Shown here one piece after another: positions 24,790 to 32,784 of a stretch of 41,068 bases of DNA. The position numbers were made by a program, and so were the translations under genes. How positions within the stretch are numbered: position 1 is the first letter of the stretch; each line of letters begins with the position of its first letter. The DNA lies in IMG/VR virus record IMGVR_UViG_3300027840_000001, positions 1-41,068 of that record; one strand, written 5' to 3'. Below the pieces are notes generated by a model, which did not search any database, was not told where the DNA came from, and worked only from the letters and a program-made list of their open reading frames with translations. The stretch comes from a virus.

Positions 24790-24924
24790 ATGGGTAAAAT
24801 CACTGTTACTGAAAACGAACTGTTTGAGGCACTACAAACATATTTTGGTGCGTATATAGCTGGAATAGTATCTGCCGGAATATATAAAGAACTTGGTGGT
24901 GAACGAGATGGACAACCAGAATAA
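24790..24924 (+). CDS. Small hypothetical protein (44 aa)
   Basis: MGKITVTENELFEALQTYFG, then AYIAGIVSAGIYKELGGERDG. An amphipathic helix and a short hydrophobic stretch. The ribosome site is the AACGGGGG leader, 4 nt before the ATG. Its 3' end overlaps the replication gene by 17 nt, so it may act as a leader that couples translation. Confidence 0.55.
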   Translation: MGKITVTENELFEALQTYFGAYIAGIVSAGIYKELGGERDGQPE

Positions 24925-25621
24925 GGAATATACTGGCACCTGGATACCTGCCTTCATCATGGAAGACAAGAAGCTAAAACCTCTAGAGAAGATGCTTTAT
25001 GCTGAGATCGCTTGTTTTGTTGACTGCTTCAAGTCTAATGCTAATCTAGCAGAGCGATTAGATGTATCTGAACGGTATATTAGTAGTATGATTAAGCACT
25101 TATCATTATTGGGCTATATAAAATTGACTGAGTTCGATGGTCGTTCTAGACATATAAAAGCTGTTTCTAACATAAAACCAAATAAACGCAAATTAACAGG
25201 GGAGACTAGCACTACAGTTCTACCCAGCATAGAACCACAGTTCCAGTCTGCCTATAACCACAGTTCTACCATAGATAACAATATAGAATACAATATAGAT
25301 AATAAATCTCATGTCGAAATTCAGAGAATTTACGACCTATACATTTCTTCCTTTAAATCTAATCCCAATATGTACAAGCTATCTCCTCTTAGAAGGCAAA
25401 AGATCTCTAAACGATTGAAGGATGCTGGGGCCGATATGCTCGAGAAGGCTATTAAGAATACGTCGAAGTCAGATTTTCACCGTGGTGAGAACGATCGGGG
25501 TTGGAAGGCAGATTTAGATTTCATCATTAAAAGCTATGAGCAGGTCGAGCGTCTAGCGAACATGGAACTAGTAAAAGGTAAAGAAGTCGTTGAATACACG
25601 ATAGACTGGAGTAAATTGTGA
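24908..25621 (+). CDS. Winged-helix replication protein (DnaD/O-like)
   Basis: 237 residues from the ATG at 24908; TTG/GTG codons upstream are less likely starts. The N-terminal part has WIPAFIMEDKKLKPLEKMLYAEI and a helix-turn-helix, NLAERLDVSERYISSMIKHLSLLGYIKL (about 45-72), typical of phage replication initiators. A polar linker follows, then a C-terminal domain, LSPLRRQKISKRLKDAG...DRGWKADLDFIIKSYEQVERL, like the end of DnaD-like proteins that load helicase. No helicase or polymerase gene is present, so the phage must recruit host machinery. It overlaps the next GTG start by 4 nt. Confidence 0.7.
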   Translation: MDNQNKEYTGTWIPAFIMEDKKLKPLEKMLYAEIACFVDCFKSNANLAERLDVSERYISSMIKHLSLLGYIKLTEFDGRSRHIKAVSNIKPNKRKLTGETSTTVLPSIEPQFQSAYNHSSTIDNNIEYNIDNKSHVEIQRIYDLYISSFKSNPNMYKLSPLRRQKISKRLKDAGADMLEKAIKNTSKSDFHRGENDRGWKADLDFIIKSYEQVERLANMELVKGKEVVEYTIDWSKL

Positions 25622-25857
25622 ACTATAAATGGGTTAAGAACACTTACACAGGAAAGAAAGCCGATAGCGTGCTAGGACATGCTGCCGCCGGAATCGGTTA
25701 TATCATTCTAAAATCAAGTAAAGATGGCGTCGAGGCGGCGTTCAGAGTAGCAGAAAACCAAGAACTTAGCTACACTATGGAAGATATGGACGAATACGAA
25801 TCAGAGAAAATGGACCGAACATTATTTAGGAAACAAGGCTTACATCAGGAGGTATAG
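25618..25857 (+). CDS. Hypothetical protein (79 aa)
   Basis: GTG start overlapping the replication gene stop (GTGA). NYKWVKNTYTGKKADSVLGHA, then GYIILKSSKDGVEAAFRVAE and an acidic end (MDEYESEKMDRTLFRK). Mixed alpha/beta, no recognised family. Ends with AGGAGGT, which serves the next gene. Confidence 0.6.
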   Translation: MNYKWVKNTYTGKKADSVLGHAAAGIGYIILKSSKDGVEAAFRVAENQELSYTMEDMDEYESEKMDRTLFRKQGLHQEV

Positions 25858-26100
25858 GTGGAAACAATCTTTAAGCGATGTGGCGACTGTGGTAACCCAT
25901 TTATGGTTACATGTGATACTGACTGGATTTGCGACGTATGTGCCGATAAGTTATTCTCACCACCACACCACATGTCAGAGAAAGAACTACAAGGTAGGAA
26001 CTTTGAAGACCGGCAGATCAAGCAACAATGGAAGAAATCATATCAAGAGTCACAAGACAGACTCCTTAAAAAGTGTAAAGGTGTAAACTATCATAATTGA
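25858..26100 (+). CDS. Small zinc-finger protein (80 aa)
   Basis: GTG start right after a TAG stop, with AGGAGGT 4 nt before it. CGDCGNPF (about 7-14) and CDTDWICDVCADKLF (about 20-34) supply a two-CxxC zinc ribbon. A basic helical C-terminus follows. Such proteins are common next to phage replication genes and probably bind nucleic acid. The gene's end contains the -35 box of the large-terminase promoter. Confidence 0.6.
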   Translation: METIFKRCGDCGNPFMVTCDTDWICDVCADKLFSPPHHMSEKELQGRNFEDRQIKQQWKKSYQESQDRLLKKCKGVNYHN

Positions 26101-26126
26101 CAGTTACCCGCGAAAGGTGTTATAAT
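26097..26126 (+). promoter_or_regulatory. Consensus promoter of the large terminase gene
   Basis: TTGACA (26097-26102), 18-nt spacer, TATAAT (26121-26126): both boxes perfect. The ATG at 26133 starts 6 nt after the -10, so the transcript is expected to begin at or next to the start codon. The -35 overlaps the stop of the zinc-finger gene. Confidence 0.85.
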
Positions 26127-26132
26127 AGTGTA

Positions 26133-27827
26133 ATGGGGGCTTTATCTCAACAAGAACAACTTCAAAAGATGAAGGAAATCGTTGATGATTTCGACCGCTA
26201 CTGCAAGAACAATCTTAAAATCAAAACTAAATCTGGAGATATAGTCCCCTTCGAACTTAAACCAATCCAGAGAATAGTTGCCGATATGGTCATAGACGAC
26301 CTAAAGAACGAGCGACCTATTCGCTACATTATCCTAAAAGCCCGCCAAGAAGGAGTTTCAACACTGATTGAGGCTCTTATTTATTGGTGGACCGCAACTC
26401 ACAAGAACGTAGAGAGTAAAATCGTAGCCCACGACCAAGACACGGCAGAGAAACTCTATGCTATGTTCCGTAGGTATTATGATAATTCAAGCCCTATATT
26501 CCAACCAAAGACCAAATATAATACCCGTTCAGACCTAACCTTTGATAATGACGAAGGTACTGGTCTTAAAAGCTCCATTGACGTTTCATCAGCTAAGAAC
26601 ACAGGCACGGGTCGTGGTATGACTATTAACTGGCTACACGGTTCAGAGGTTTCGTTATGGCCTAATGGTTCGGAGTTGATGGCAGGTCTAATGCAGGCTG
26701 TACCGATGCAAAAAGATACAGCCATATTCCTAGAGAGTACAGCTAACGGAATGGGTGACTTCTTCCATAAAACGTGGCAAGCAGCCAAAGGTGGAAACTC
26801 AGTCTTTACACCGCTGTTCTTTAAGTGGTCTGATGACCCTACTTATGTAGCACCAATACCTCCTAATTTCAAATTGACAGACGAAGAAAAAGCCCTCAAG
26901 ATTACTCACGATTTATCAGACGAACAGATTGCTTGGCGTAGGGAAAAGATGAAAGAGTTCCCAGACGACGAGTCTAAGTTCTACCAAGAATACCCAATGA
27001 CTGACATCGAGGCGTTCCTAGCTAGTGGAACATCTAGGTTCAACATCAACGCCCTAGTTAAAATGGAAGAACTAGCTACACCAGGAACACAATACGAACT
27101 TATAGAAAAGGAACTTAAGAACGGTCAGATGCAGTTCGGAAAGAAACAAAAAGAAATCATACCAGTTGAAGTCCGAGGCGCATCACTCACTATATGGAAG
27201 AAACCAGAACAGAACCGTAAGTATGTTATCGGTGCTGACGTTGCCGAAGGTATAGGTGGAGACTACTCAGTTGCAACCATAATGGATACCGAGAACACCG
27301 AAACTGTTGCTAGGTGGCGTGGGGACTGCGAACCATCAGACTTTGGCGAGATACTCGAACAACTAGGCAGATACTACAATGACGCTCTAATCGCCTGTGA
27401 GATAAACAATCACGGTCTTACAACTGTCCAGAGACTCAGGGATATGCACTACGGCAACCTATATCGCAGGGAAAAGGGTGAAGACGAGCGATTTGAGCAG
27501 TACACCTCTAAACTAGGCTGGAAAACAGACCGAAAGACTAAACCATTGATGATTAACGCCCTAGCAGAGGCTATTTTGGCCAGTAAAATCAAGGACCCAG
27601 ACCCTATGTTTATCAGGGAATGTATGGAATATGTGGTAGATGACCGTGGTAGAACCAACGCACAGATAGGAGCACACGACGATACGGTGATTTCAACAGC
27701 TATTGCCCTCCAAGTATTTGATTGGCAGGACGTAATTATCCAAAGTAGGTCCATTCCGTCTAAATTACCAGCAAAATACATGGCTATACGTCAAAAACAC
27801 GCACAGATGGCTAAAAAACGGCAGTAA
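26133..27827 (+). CDS. Terminase large subunit (ATPase-nuclease)
   Basis: 564 residues from the ATG at 26133; the in-frame TTG at 26097 is the promoter's -35 and cannot be the start. ATPase: Walker A KARQEGVSTLIEA (about 74-86) and a Walker B-like strand INWLHGSEVSLW. The C-terminal RNase H-like nuclease has ADVAEGIGGDYSVATIMD, CEINNHGLTTVQRL and GAHDDTVISTAIAL with the acidic residues expected to bind metal. It drives packaging of phage DNA into the head and cuts it. No Shine-Dalgarno is present. The portal follows after a short gap with its own promoter-like boxes. Confidence 0.9.
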   Translation: MGALSQQEQLQKMKEIVDDFDRYCKNNLKIKTKSGDIVPFELKPIQRIVADMVIDDLKNERPIRYIILKARQEGVSTLIEALIYWWTATHKNVESKIVAHDQDTAEKLYAMFRRYYDNSSPIFQPKTKYNTRSDLTFDNDEGTGLKSSIDVSSAKNTGTGRGMTINWLHGSEVSLWPNGSELMAGLMQAVPMQKDTAIFLESTANGMGDFFHKTWQAAKGGNSVFTPLFFKWSDDPTYVAPIPPNFKLTDEEKALKITHDLSDEQIAWRREKMKEFPDDESKFYQEYPMTDIEAFLASGTSRFNINALVKMEELATPGTQYELIEKELKNGQMQFGKKQKEIIPVEVRGASLTIWKKPEQNRKYVIGADVAEGIGGDYSVATIMDTENTETVARWRGDCEPSDFGEILEQLGRYYNDALIACEINNHGLTTVQRLRDMHYGNLYRREKGEDERFEQYTSKLGWKTDRKTKPLMINALAEAILASKIKDPDPMFIRECMEYVVDDRGRTNAQIGAHDDTVISTAIALQVFDWQDVIIQSRSIPSKLPAKYMAIRQKHAQMAKKRQ

Positions 27828-27828
27828 T

Positions 27829-27857
27829 TTGCTAAAAAGTAAAAAAGTATCCATAAT
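27829..27857 (+). promoter_or_regulatory. Putative promoter of the portal gene
   Basis: TTGCTA (27829-27834), 17-nt spacer, CATAAT (27852-27857), 8 nt before the ATG at 27866. With no Shine-Dalgarno in the gap, a leaderless or near-leaderless start is likely. Confidence 0.5.
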
Positions 27858-27865
27858 AATCGTAT

Positions 27866-29725
27866 ATGGCAAAGAAATTACCAAAGATGAAGCAAAACGA
27901 CACGGTGGACGAAACATTAGTTGAGGTTATGGGCAAGTTTAGGGCTGCTCGAGACTACGCACGCAAAGGTTATTGGCAAACTTGGAAAGACGCTCGAAAA
28001 CTCTATAATTCACAGCGAATCAACGTCTCTTACGAGGGTAATTCGGATACTTTTGTACCTGAGACATTCACAATTATCCAATCTGTCAAATCTAACGTCG
28101 TGGGTGGAAAGATTAAACTAGAGTTCCTACCTACCAACTCAGAGCAAATCGGTGATACCAAAGTCCTAAATGCCTTAATGGACCAAATATGGACACAGGA
28201 CAAGACTAAACTTAAATCATCATGGGCGGTTGACGACTCTCTACAAGTAGGTAACGGATACCTATGGCAATACTGGAACGGAACACATCCTTGTAACCTA
28301 TACATTCCGACTGAAGACAACTTCTTTGACCCAACTGCAACTAACTATTCTAACTTACGTTACGCTGGTTACCGATACCTCACGACTCGAAAAGACCTAG
28401 AAGCCGAACAACTTACTAACCCAGAATACAATGCTGAAGACAAAGACTCAGAACTCCGTGTTAAACGCTACAAGAACCTAGACAAGATTGACGACTACGG
28501 TGGAACTGGTCTATTTAAGACCGGAAACGACAAGACAGCTAAACAACTACGAGAAGAGATGGTTGCGGGTTCAGTCTTAGCATCCGGAAACGATAAGAGT
28601 GATGTTGTCGAAGTTATAGTTTACTACGATAAAAAGAAACTTGTTAAAATAGCAAATCGATGTACTGTTATCGAAGAGACTGAGACACCATTCAAACGTG
28701 AAGCACAGATGATTCAGTCAGTTGATGATATGGGAAATCCTGTACCATTTGAACTACCTGAAATACCTGCATTCATTCCGGTCGCACCTTTCCGTGATTA
28801 TGTAGATGGTGCTATGTGGTACGCTCGAGGCGAAGTTGAGGTCATTGGTGATTTACAAGAATTGCTTAACGACACCCAGAACCAGAAGAGCGACAACCTC
28901 AACTTTACCCTCAACCGAATGTGGGTATTAGACCCATCACAAGCTCATAAACGAGACGAAATCCAATCAGTTCCAGGAGCAGTCTTTACTCTTCCTCCAG
29001 GAAGCCTAACCCCACTAGAGACAGTATCAATCGGTGTAGATGCCGATAACGAGATGTACCGAATCCAGAAGATGATGCGAAGTGCTACTGCTGCTGACGA
29101 GATTGTACAAGGTTCAGCTCCAAAGGGTGCAGCTACAGCAACCGAGATTAACTCACAGATGATGCAAGCTGGAACACGCTTCGCAAGCAAGTTAGAGAAC
29201 TACGAAGCTGAAGGCTTTGCTATCCTTGCTAACAATATGTTCAAGATCCTTCAAATCTTCCTTACACAGGAACAAGCTGTTCGTATAGTCGGACAATCAG
29301 GTGTTGAGTGGAAAAACTACAACCCAGGTGAATACCTTGGTGATTGGGACGTTAAAGTCGCCCTAGAAGCTAACGCACGACAAATGAAAGAAGAAGAGAA
29401 ACAGAGTGCTATGCAATTCTACCTAATGGCAGCCAAACTACCATTCATTAATCAGGAATCACTATTCAAGATTACTGCTGAGAAACTATTCGATATTGAT
29501 AAGAGTGAACTTGACAAAGTTGCACCATCACAACAAGCTCAGTTAGTCCAACAGATGCAAATGCAACAGATGGCCGCAGAAACTCAACAAGCACAGATGA
29601 ACGCTATGCCACAAGCTGGTGAAGGCGAACTAGCATCAGCTCCACAATCAGGTGCCGAGAACGCAGTATCAGCCAGTGCTATGCAAGGACAAGGATTAAA
29701 CGTACCAGGAATGCCAACGGCTTAG
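27866..29725 (+). CDS. Portal protein, P22/N4 type
   Basis: 619 residues. VKSNVVGGKIKLEFLPTNSEQIGDTKVLNALMDQIW and WAVDDSLQVGNGYLWQYWN (quoted in part) are portal-type helices and strands. The region with DVVEVIVYYDKKKLVKIANRCTVI is followed by FRDYVDGAMWYARGEVEVIGDLQELLNDTQNQ, the usual portal wing/stem core. The C-terminus is Gln/Met/Ala-rich (QQAQLVQQMQMQQMAAETQQAQ), like the long barrel helix of podovirus portals. It would form the dodecameric ring through which DNA enters and leaves. It sits directly after the large terminase. Confidence 0.85.
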   Translation: MAKKLPKMKQNDTVDETLVEVMGKFRAARDYARKGYWQTWKDARKLYNSQRINVSYEGNSDTFVPETFTIIQSVKSNVVGGKIKLEFLPTNSEQIGDTKVLNALMDQIWTQDKTKLKSSWAVDDSLQVGNGYLWQYWNGTHPCNLYIPTEDNFFDPTATNYSNLRYAGYRYLTTRKDLEAEQLTNPEYNAEDKDSELRVKRYKNLDKIDDYGGTGLFKTGNDKTAKQLREEMVAGSVLASGNDKSDVVEVIVYYDKKKLVKIANRCTVIEETETPFKREAQMIQSVDDMGNPVPFELPEIPAFIPVAPFRDYVDGAMWYARGEVEVIGDLQELLNDTQNQKSDNLNFTLNRMWVLDPSQAHKRDEIQSVPGAVFTLPPGSLTPLETVSIGVDADNEMYRIQKMMRSATAADEIVQGSAPKGAATATEINSQMMQAGTRFASKLENYEAEGFAILANNMFKILQIFLTQEQAVRIVGQSGVEWKNYNPGEYLGDWDVKVALEANARQMKEEEKQSAMQFYLMAAKLPFINQESLFKITAEKLFDIDKSELDKVAPSQQAQLVQQMQMQQMAAETQQAQMNAMPQAGEGELASAPQSGAENAVSASAMQGQGLNVPGMPTA

Positions 29726-29734
29726 GAGGGCCAC

Positions 29735-29959
29735 ATGAACGACGAAATGACACCCGAAGACATTAACACGCTACGAGCATACCTAGCGACTGAATCAGGA
29801 CGAAAGTTTCTGATGTTGCTCGTAAACCAAGAAACGACCCTATTAGCAGAGGCCTACGGTTCGAAGTCCTCCTTAGAGAAGCAAGGGCAGAATGTTAATA
29901 GGGTAGCAGGTTTATATTGGGTCAGGACCCTAATACAGAGTCTAGTTGACAAGAAATAA
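29735..29959 (+). CDS. Small hypothetical protein between portal and scaffold (74 aa)
   Basis: Mostly helical: MTPEDINTLRAYLATESGRKF, then LMLLVNQETTLLAEAYGSKS and YWVRTLIQSLVDKK. AGGAGGGCC lies 3-4 nt before the ATG. Proteins of this size at this place are often head-assembly accessories; no motif shows this directly. Confidence 0.6.
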   Translation: MNDEMTPEDINTLRAYLATESGRKFLMLLVNQETTLLAEAYGSKSSLEKQGQNVNRVAGLYWVRTLIQSLVDKK

Positions 29960-29969
29960 GTATTATAGC

Positions 29970-29998
29970 GGATGGGATAGATGCACCTTACCCCATCC
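29970..29998. repeat. GGATGGG / CCCATCC inverted repeat
   Basis: GGATGGG (29970-29976) and CCCATCC (29992-29998), a perfect 7-bp stem with a 15-nt loop in the gap before the scaffold promoter. No T-run follows; it may be a weak attenuator or message 3'-end hairpin. Confidence 0.4.
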
Positions 29999-30012
29999 CC
30001 CGTGGTACTTAT

Positions 30013-30042
30013 TTGACACTTGTTGTTAATTAGTATTACGAT
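30013..30042 (+). promoter_or_regulatory. Promoter of scaffold and capsid genes
   Basis: Perfect TTGACA (30013-30018), 18-nt spacer, TACGAT (30037-30042, 4/6). The start falls about 30 nt before the scaffold ATG, giving a short leader with AAAGGAAA. Confidence 0.6.
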
Positions 30043-30078
30043 ATAAATGGTGCAAGTAATTTAATAGAAAGGAAAGTG

Positions 30079-30768
30079 ATGTCAGAAGATACCACAACCC
30101 CAACGGAACTAGAAACCGTTCAGGCTCCTCAAGAGGAACAACCTGAAGAACTAGATACGCAGGCGGTACAAGCAGAAACTGAACCTAGTTCAGATGAAGC
30201 CGACACTACAGACCAGACCGAAAGCTCAGAAGAAGACGAGTTGAAGGAATGGGCAGAGAAGAAAGGGATTAAAACAGACAATACTGTTGCCCTTCTAAAA
30301 ATGGTCAGAGAGAGTGAAAAGCAAATGCACAATGCCACTAAACAGGCAAAGGAATTGCAAGCAACTGTCAAGACTGTTGGAGAAGAAGCAGGATTCGACG
30401 AAACGTCTCAACTACTCAATCGCCTAAAGGTTACAGATTTTTATCTTAACAACCCAGACGCAAAACAACTAGATGAGCAAATGGCAGAAATCGTCACCTC
30501 TAAACCGTATCTCGCAGATGACTTAGAGACTGTGTACGAGTTAGCGAAAGCTCGTAACCAACCAGTGAAAGATGTCGAAGCCAGAAAAGTAGGTCAAAAA
30601 GAAGCGCTTGCCCAGGTGGCAAAGGCTGAAAAAGCAGCCCCACCAAACGCATCTGCTACGACTAGACAAAGTATTACTACCGTAACCGACCAAGACATAG
30701 CTAATATGTCAGCAGCCGAATACGTACAGTGGAAAAAAGACACGGGATTCGTTCCGTTCCAAGACTAG
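30079..30768 (+). CDS. Scaffolding protein
   Basis: 229 residues from the ATG at 30079 (AAAGGAAAG upstream; the GTG at 30076 would add one residue). The first 70 residues are very acidic and disordered (QAPQEEQPEELDTQA; SSDEADTTDQTESSEEDE), the middle is coiled coil (SEKQMHNATKQAKELQATVK), and the end is short and aromatic (AAEYVQWKKDTGFVPFQD), the usual layout of a scaffold with capsid-binding C-terminus. It lies directly before the capsid gene. Scaffold guides capsid assembly and is lost from the mature head. Confidence 0.75.
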   Translation: MSEDTTTPTELETVQAPQEEQPEELDTQAVQAETEPSSDEADTTDQTESSEEDELKEWAEKKGIKTDNTVALLKMVRESEKQMHNATKQAKELQATVKTVGEEAGFDETSQLLNRLKVTDFYLNNPDAKQLDEQMAEIVTSKPYLADDLETVYELAKARNQPVKDVEARKVGQKEALAQVAKAEKAAPPNASATTRQSITTVTDQDIANMSAAEYVQWKKDTGFVPFQD

Positions 30769-30808
30769 AAGTACAGTGCTTTAACAACTTAGAAAAGAGA
30801 AAATTGAA

Positions 30809-31657
30809 ATGGCACTTGGATCAGACCAAATGACAGGAACAACTCTTGCTGTAAAGCGTCCCAATATATGGGCCAAAGAATCGCTTGTAGCACGAGAAAG
30901 CACATTGGTACTTGTACCTAAGATTAAACACTATGACCGAGACATCAAAAATTCAGGTCAAACTGTTGAAATCCCTAACACAAGCAACCTAACAGCACAC
31001 GTTAAAGCAGCTAACACAGCTGTCTCACTTAACGCACCAACAGAAACCAAAACAACTATCACTATCGACCAACACTACGAATGCTCATTCCTTATCGAGG
31101 ACTTTGCAGACGCACAAGTTGCTTACGATGTTGCTAGTGAATACTCAGCAAAGACTGGCTACGCTATCGCAGAAGCTATGGACACAACTGTCGTAAATGA
31201 AATTACTGACAATGCTACATACGAAGCAGGCGCATTCGGTACAGCTTTGAGTGACACGACTATCTTAGTAGCTAACCGCTACCTAGATGACGCTAAAGTA
31301 CCTGGTAGTGGACGCACATTCGTTGTCTCACCACAGGGTAAACAAGAAATGCTAGCTATTGACAAGTATGTTCGTTACGACGCACTTGGAACCGGCTCAG
31401 CTATCGTAAATGGTAAAATCGGAACTATCTATGATATGGACGTTCTTATGAGCCATAACCTACGAGTAACAGCAGCAACTCCTGTTGAGAACAATCACTT
31501 ATTGTTCCACCAAGAGGCTTGTGCTATTGCCGTACAAAAAGACATCAAGTTTGAATCACAACGCAAAGCAGAATACTTGGGTGACCTATACGTCGCTCAG
31601 GCTCTATGGGGCGTTGAGATGCTACGACACGATCACGCGGTCGTCGTTAAGAGCTAA
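30809..31657 (+). CDS. Major capsid protein (HK97 fold, P22/N4-like)
   Basis: 282 residues. The pattern of alternating strands and helices, with SNLTAHVKAANTAVSLNAP, TTITIDQHYECSFLIEDFADAQ, ANRYLDDAKVPGSGRTFVVSPQGK, and the tail YVAQALWGVEMLRHDHAVVV, matches coat proteins of the N4 gp56/P22-type group. No protease or delta-domain processing site is seen. It is followed by an intrinsic terminator, consistent with high expression. Ribosome site AGAGAAAA is weak. Confidence 0.85.
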   Translation: MALGSDQMTGTTLAVKRPNIWAKESLVARESTLVLVPKIKHYDRDIKNSGQTVEIPNTSNLTAHVKAANTAVSLNAPTETKTTITIDQHYECSFLIEDFADAQVAYDVASEYSAKTGYAIAEAMDTTVVNEITDNATYEAGAFGTALSDTTILVANRYLDDAKVPGSGRTFVVSPQGKQEMLAIDKYVRYDALGTGSAIVNGKIGTIYDMDVLMSHNLRVTAATPVENNHLLFHQEACAIAVQKDIKFESQRKAEYLGDLYVAQALWGVEMLRHDHAVVVKS

Positions 31658-31675
31658 AACTCTCTGTCAAAGATT

Positions 31676-31700
31676 AAAGAGCTTTCGGGCTCTTTTTTCT
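31676..31700 (+). terminator. Intrinsic terminator after the capsid gene
   Basis: AAAGAGC (31676-31682), 6-nt loop, GCTCTTT (31689-31695), then a T-run TTTTTTCT (31693-31700): a 7-bp stem followed directly by Ts. It separates the capsid unit from the sugar cassette, whose promoter begins 13 nt further on. Confidence 0.85.
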
Positions 31701-31712
31701 TACCCCAACGAT

Positions 31713-31742
31713 TTGACAACGTAAAAAGTTTTACTATATAAT
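31713..31742 (+). promoter_or_regulatory. Consensus promoter of the sugar cassette
   Basis: TTGACA (31713-31718), 18-nt spacer, TATAAT (31737-31742), both perfect. The short leader ends AACGGGGGAAAAT before the ATG at 31770. Confidence 0.85.
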
Positions 31743-31769
31743 TAACAACATAATATAACGGGGGAAAAT

Positions 31770-31994
31770 ATGAAGATTGACGACAAATATCTACCAACAG
31801 TTGAAGATAGGATTCTGTTTATCCAGAACCGTATCGGCGAAAATAAGAAACAAATGCACGGTGGACAATTAGAAGTATTAATGGCTACCGCAAATGGCGA
31901 AGCACGTTCAGTAAAACAAGTTGAAGACCAAATGGAACAAATCCAAAAGAATATCGACATCTATGAACAAGAACTCGCAAAACTTAAAGGATAA
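31770..31994 (+). CDS. Small coiled-coil protein, first gene of the sugar cassette (74 aa)
   Basis: TVEDRILFIQNRIGENKKQM, then KQVEDQMEQIQKNIDIYEQELAKLKG: a charged coiled coil with no catalytic motif. Its ribosome site is the AACGGGGG leader, and its promoter is consensus. It overlaps the glycosyltransferase gene by 32 nt, so it may couple or regulate it. Function unknown. Confidence 0.65.
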   Translation: MKIDDKYLPTVEDRILFIQNRIGENKKQMHGGQLEVLMATANGEARSVKQVEDQMEQIQKNIDIYEQELAKLKG

Positions 31995-32784
31995 GATTGC
32001 CGTTATCCTACCATCTAGGGGTATGAGTTATTCTCAGACTCTTGATGAGTTACTCGTAGAATTAAAGGGTTTTGACTACAAGATATTCTTTTCAATCGGT
32101 AATCCGTTACCAGATTGTTTTAACATCCCGATAGAAGAGGCACTCAAAGATAAGACATTCTCGCACTTCCTAATAGTAGAAGACGATATGATTATCCCTA
32201 AAAAGATACTTCAGCCGATGATAAACAAACGCTACCCAGTTGTGGCGTTAGATTATCCGTTTAAGAAAGACGGTGATGCTACTACCCTACACGATCCGAG
32301 CGGGACAGCTCTTTATACTGGCACGGGGTTCATCCTGATTGAGAGGTGGGTTTTAGACGCTATGCCTAAGCCCATCTTCAGGACTGATATAGCGTGGGAT
32401 ATGATGATTACAGTTGACAACAAGTTAGTCTGTTGGCCTAGAGACGTAAGTAAGATTAAGACCTATGGTTTACACGATGTCAATTTCGGTGTAACGATGT
32501 GGGCTAATGATATGCCGATATATGTTATGACGAGGACAGCAGGACAACGCAAACTGCTATCTAAGGGCAAAGCTAACTCCAACGCAGGAGCAGATAAGAT
32601 TTATGAACTAACTACTGTCTGGAGAGATAACACAGCTAAGAGTAGTAATGAGATACTTGTCCAAGGATACCTAGACCGACTACACAGCATTACAACGATT
32701 GAGATACTAGATAAGGTTCCAGCACACATTTATTACAAGGACGGACAAGCTCGTCTTAGAAAGGGTAAAGATGTCGTCATATAA
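31963..32784 (+). CDS. GT-A-type glycosyltransferase, copy 1
   Basis: 273 residues. IAVILPSRGM (12-21), CFNIPIEEAL, FLIVEDDMII with the acidic triad E73-D74-D75 (DxD-like metal site), ALDYP, LYTGTGFILI, and TYGLHDVNFG. Paralogous to the next gene, with which it shares PSRGM, the VEDDM core and the order of these motifs. The start is taken at the ATG at 31963; a shorter ATT start near 31995 is possible. The family is GT-A-like; sugar and acceptor are unknown. Confidence 0.65.
   Translation: MNKNSQNLKDKIAVILPSRGMSYSQTLDELLVELKGFDYKIFFSIGNPLPDCFNIPIEEALKDKTFSHFLIVEDDMIIPKKILQPMINKRYPVVALDYPFKKDGDATTLHDPSGTALYTGTGFILIERWVLDAMPKPIFRTDIAWDMMITVDNKLVCWPRDVSKIKTYGLHDVNFGVTMWANDMPIYVMTRTAGQRKLLSKGKANSNAGADKIYELTTVWRDNTAKSSNEILVQGYLDRLHSITTIEILDKVPAHIYYKDGQARLRKGKDVVI

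Noticed and set aside
26097-26132. Large terminase starting at the TTG at 26097
   Set aside because: This TTG is the -35 of a consensus promoter; transcription should start near 26133.
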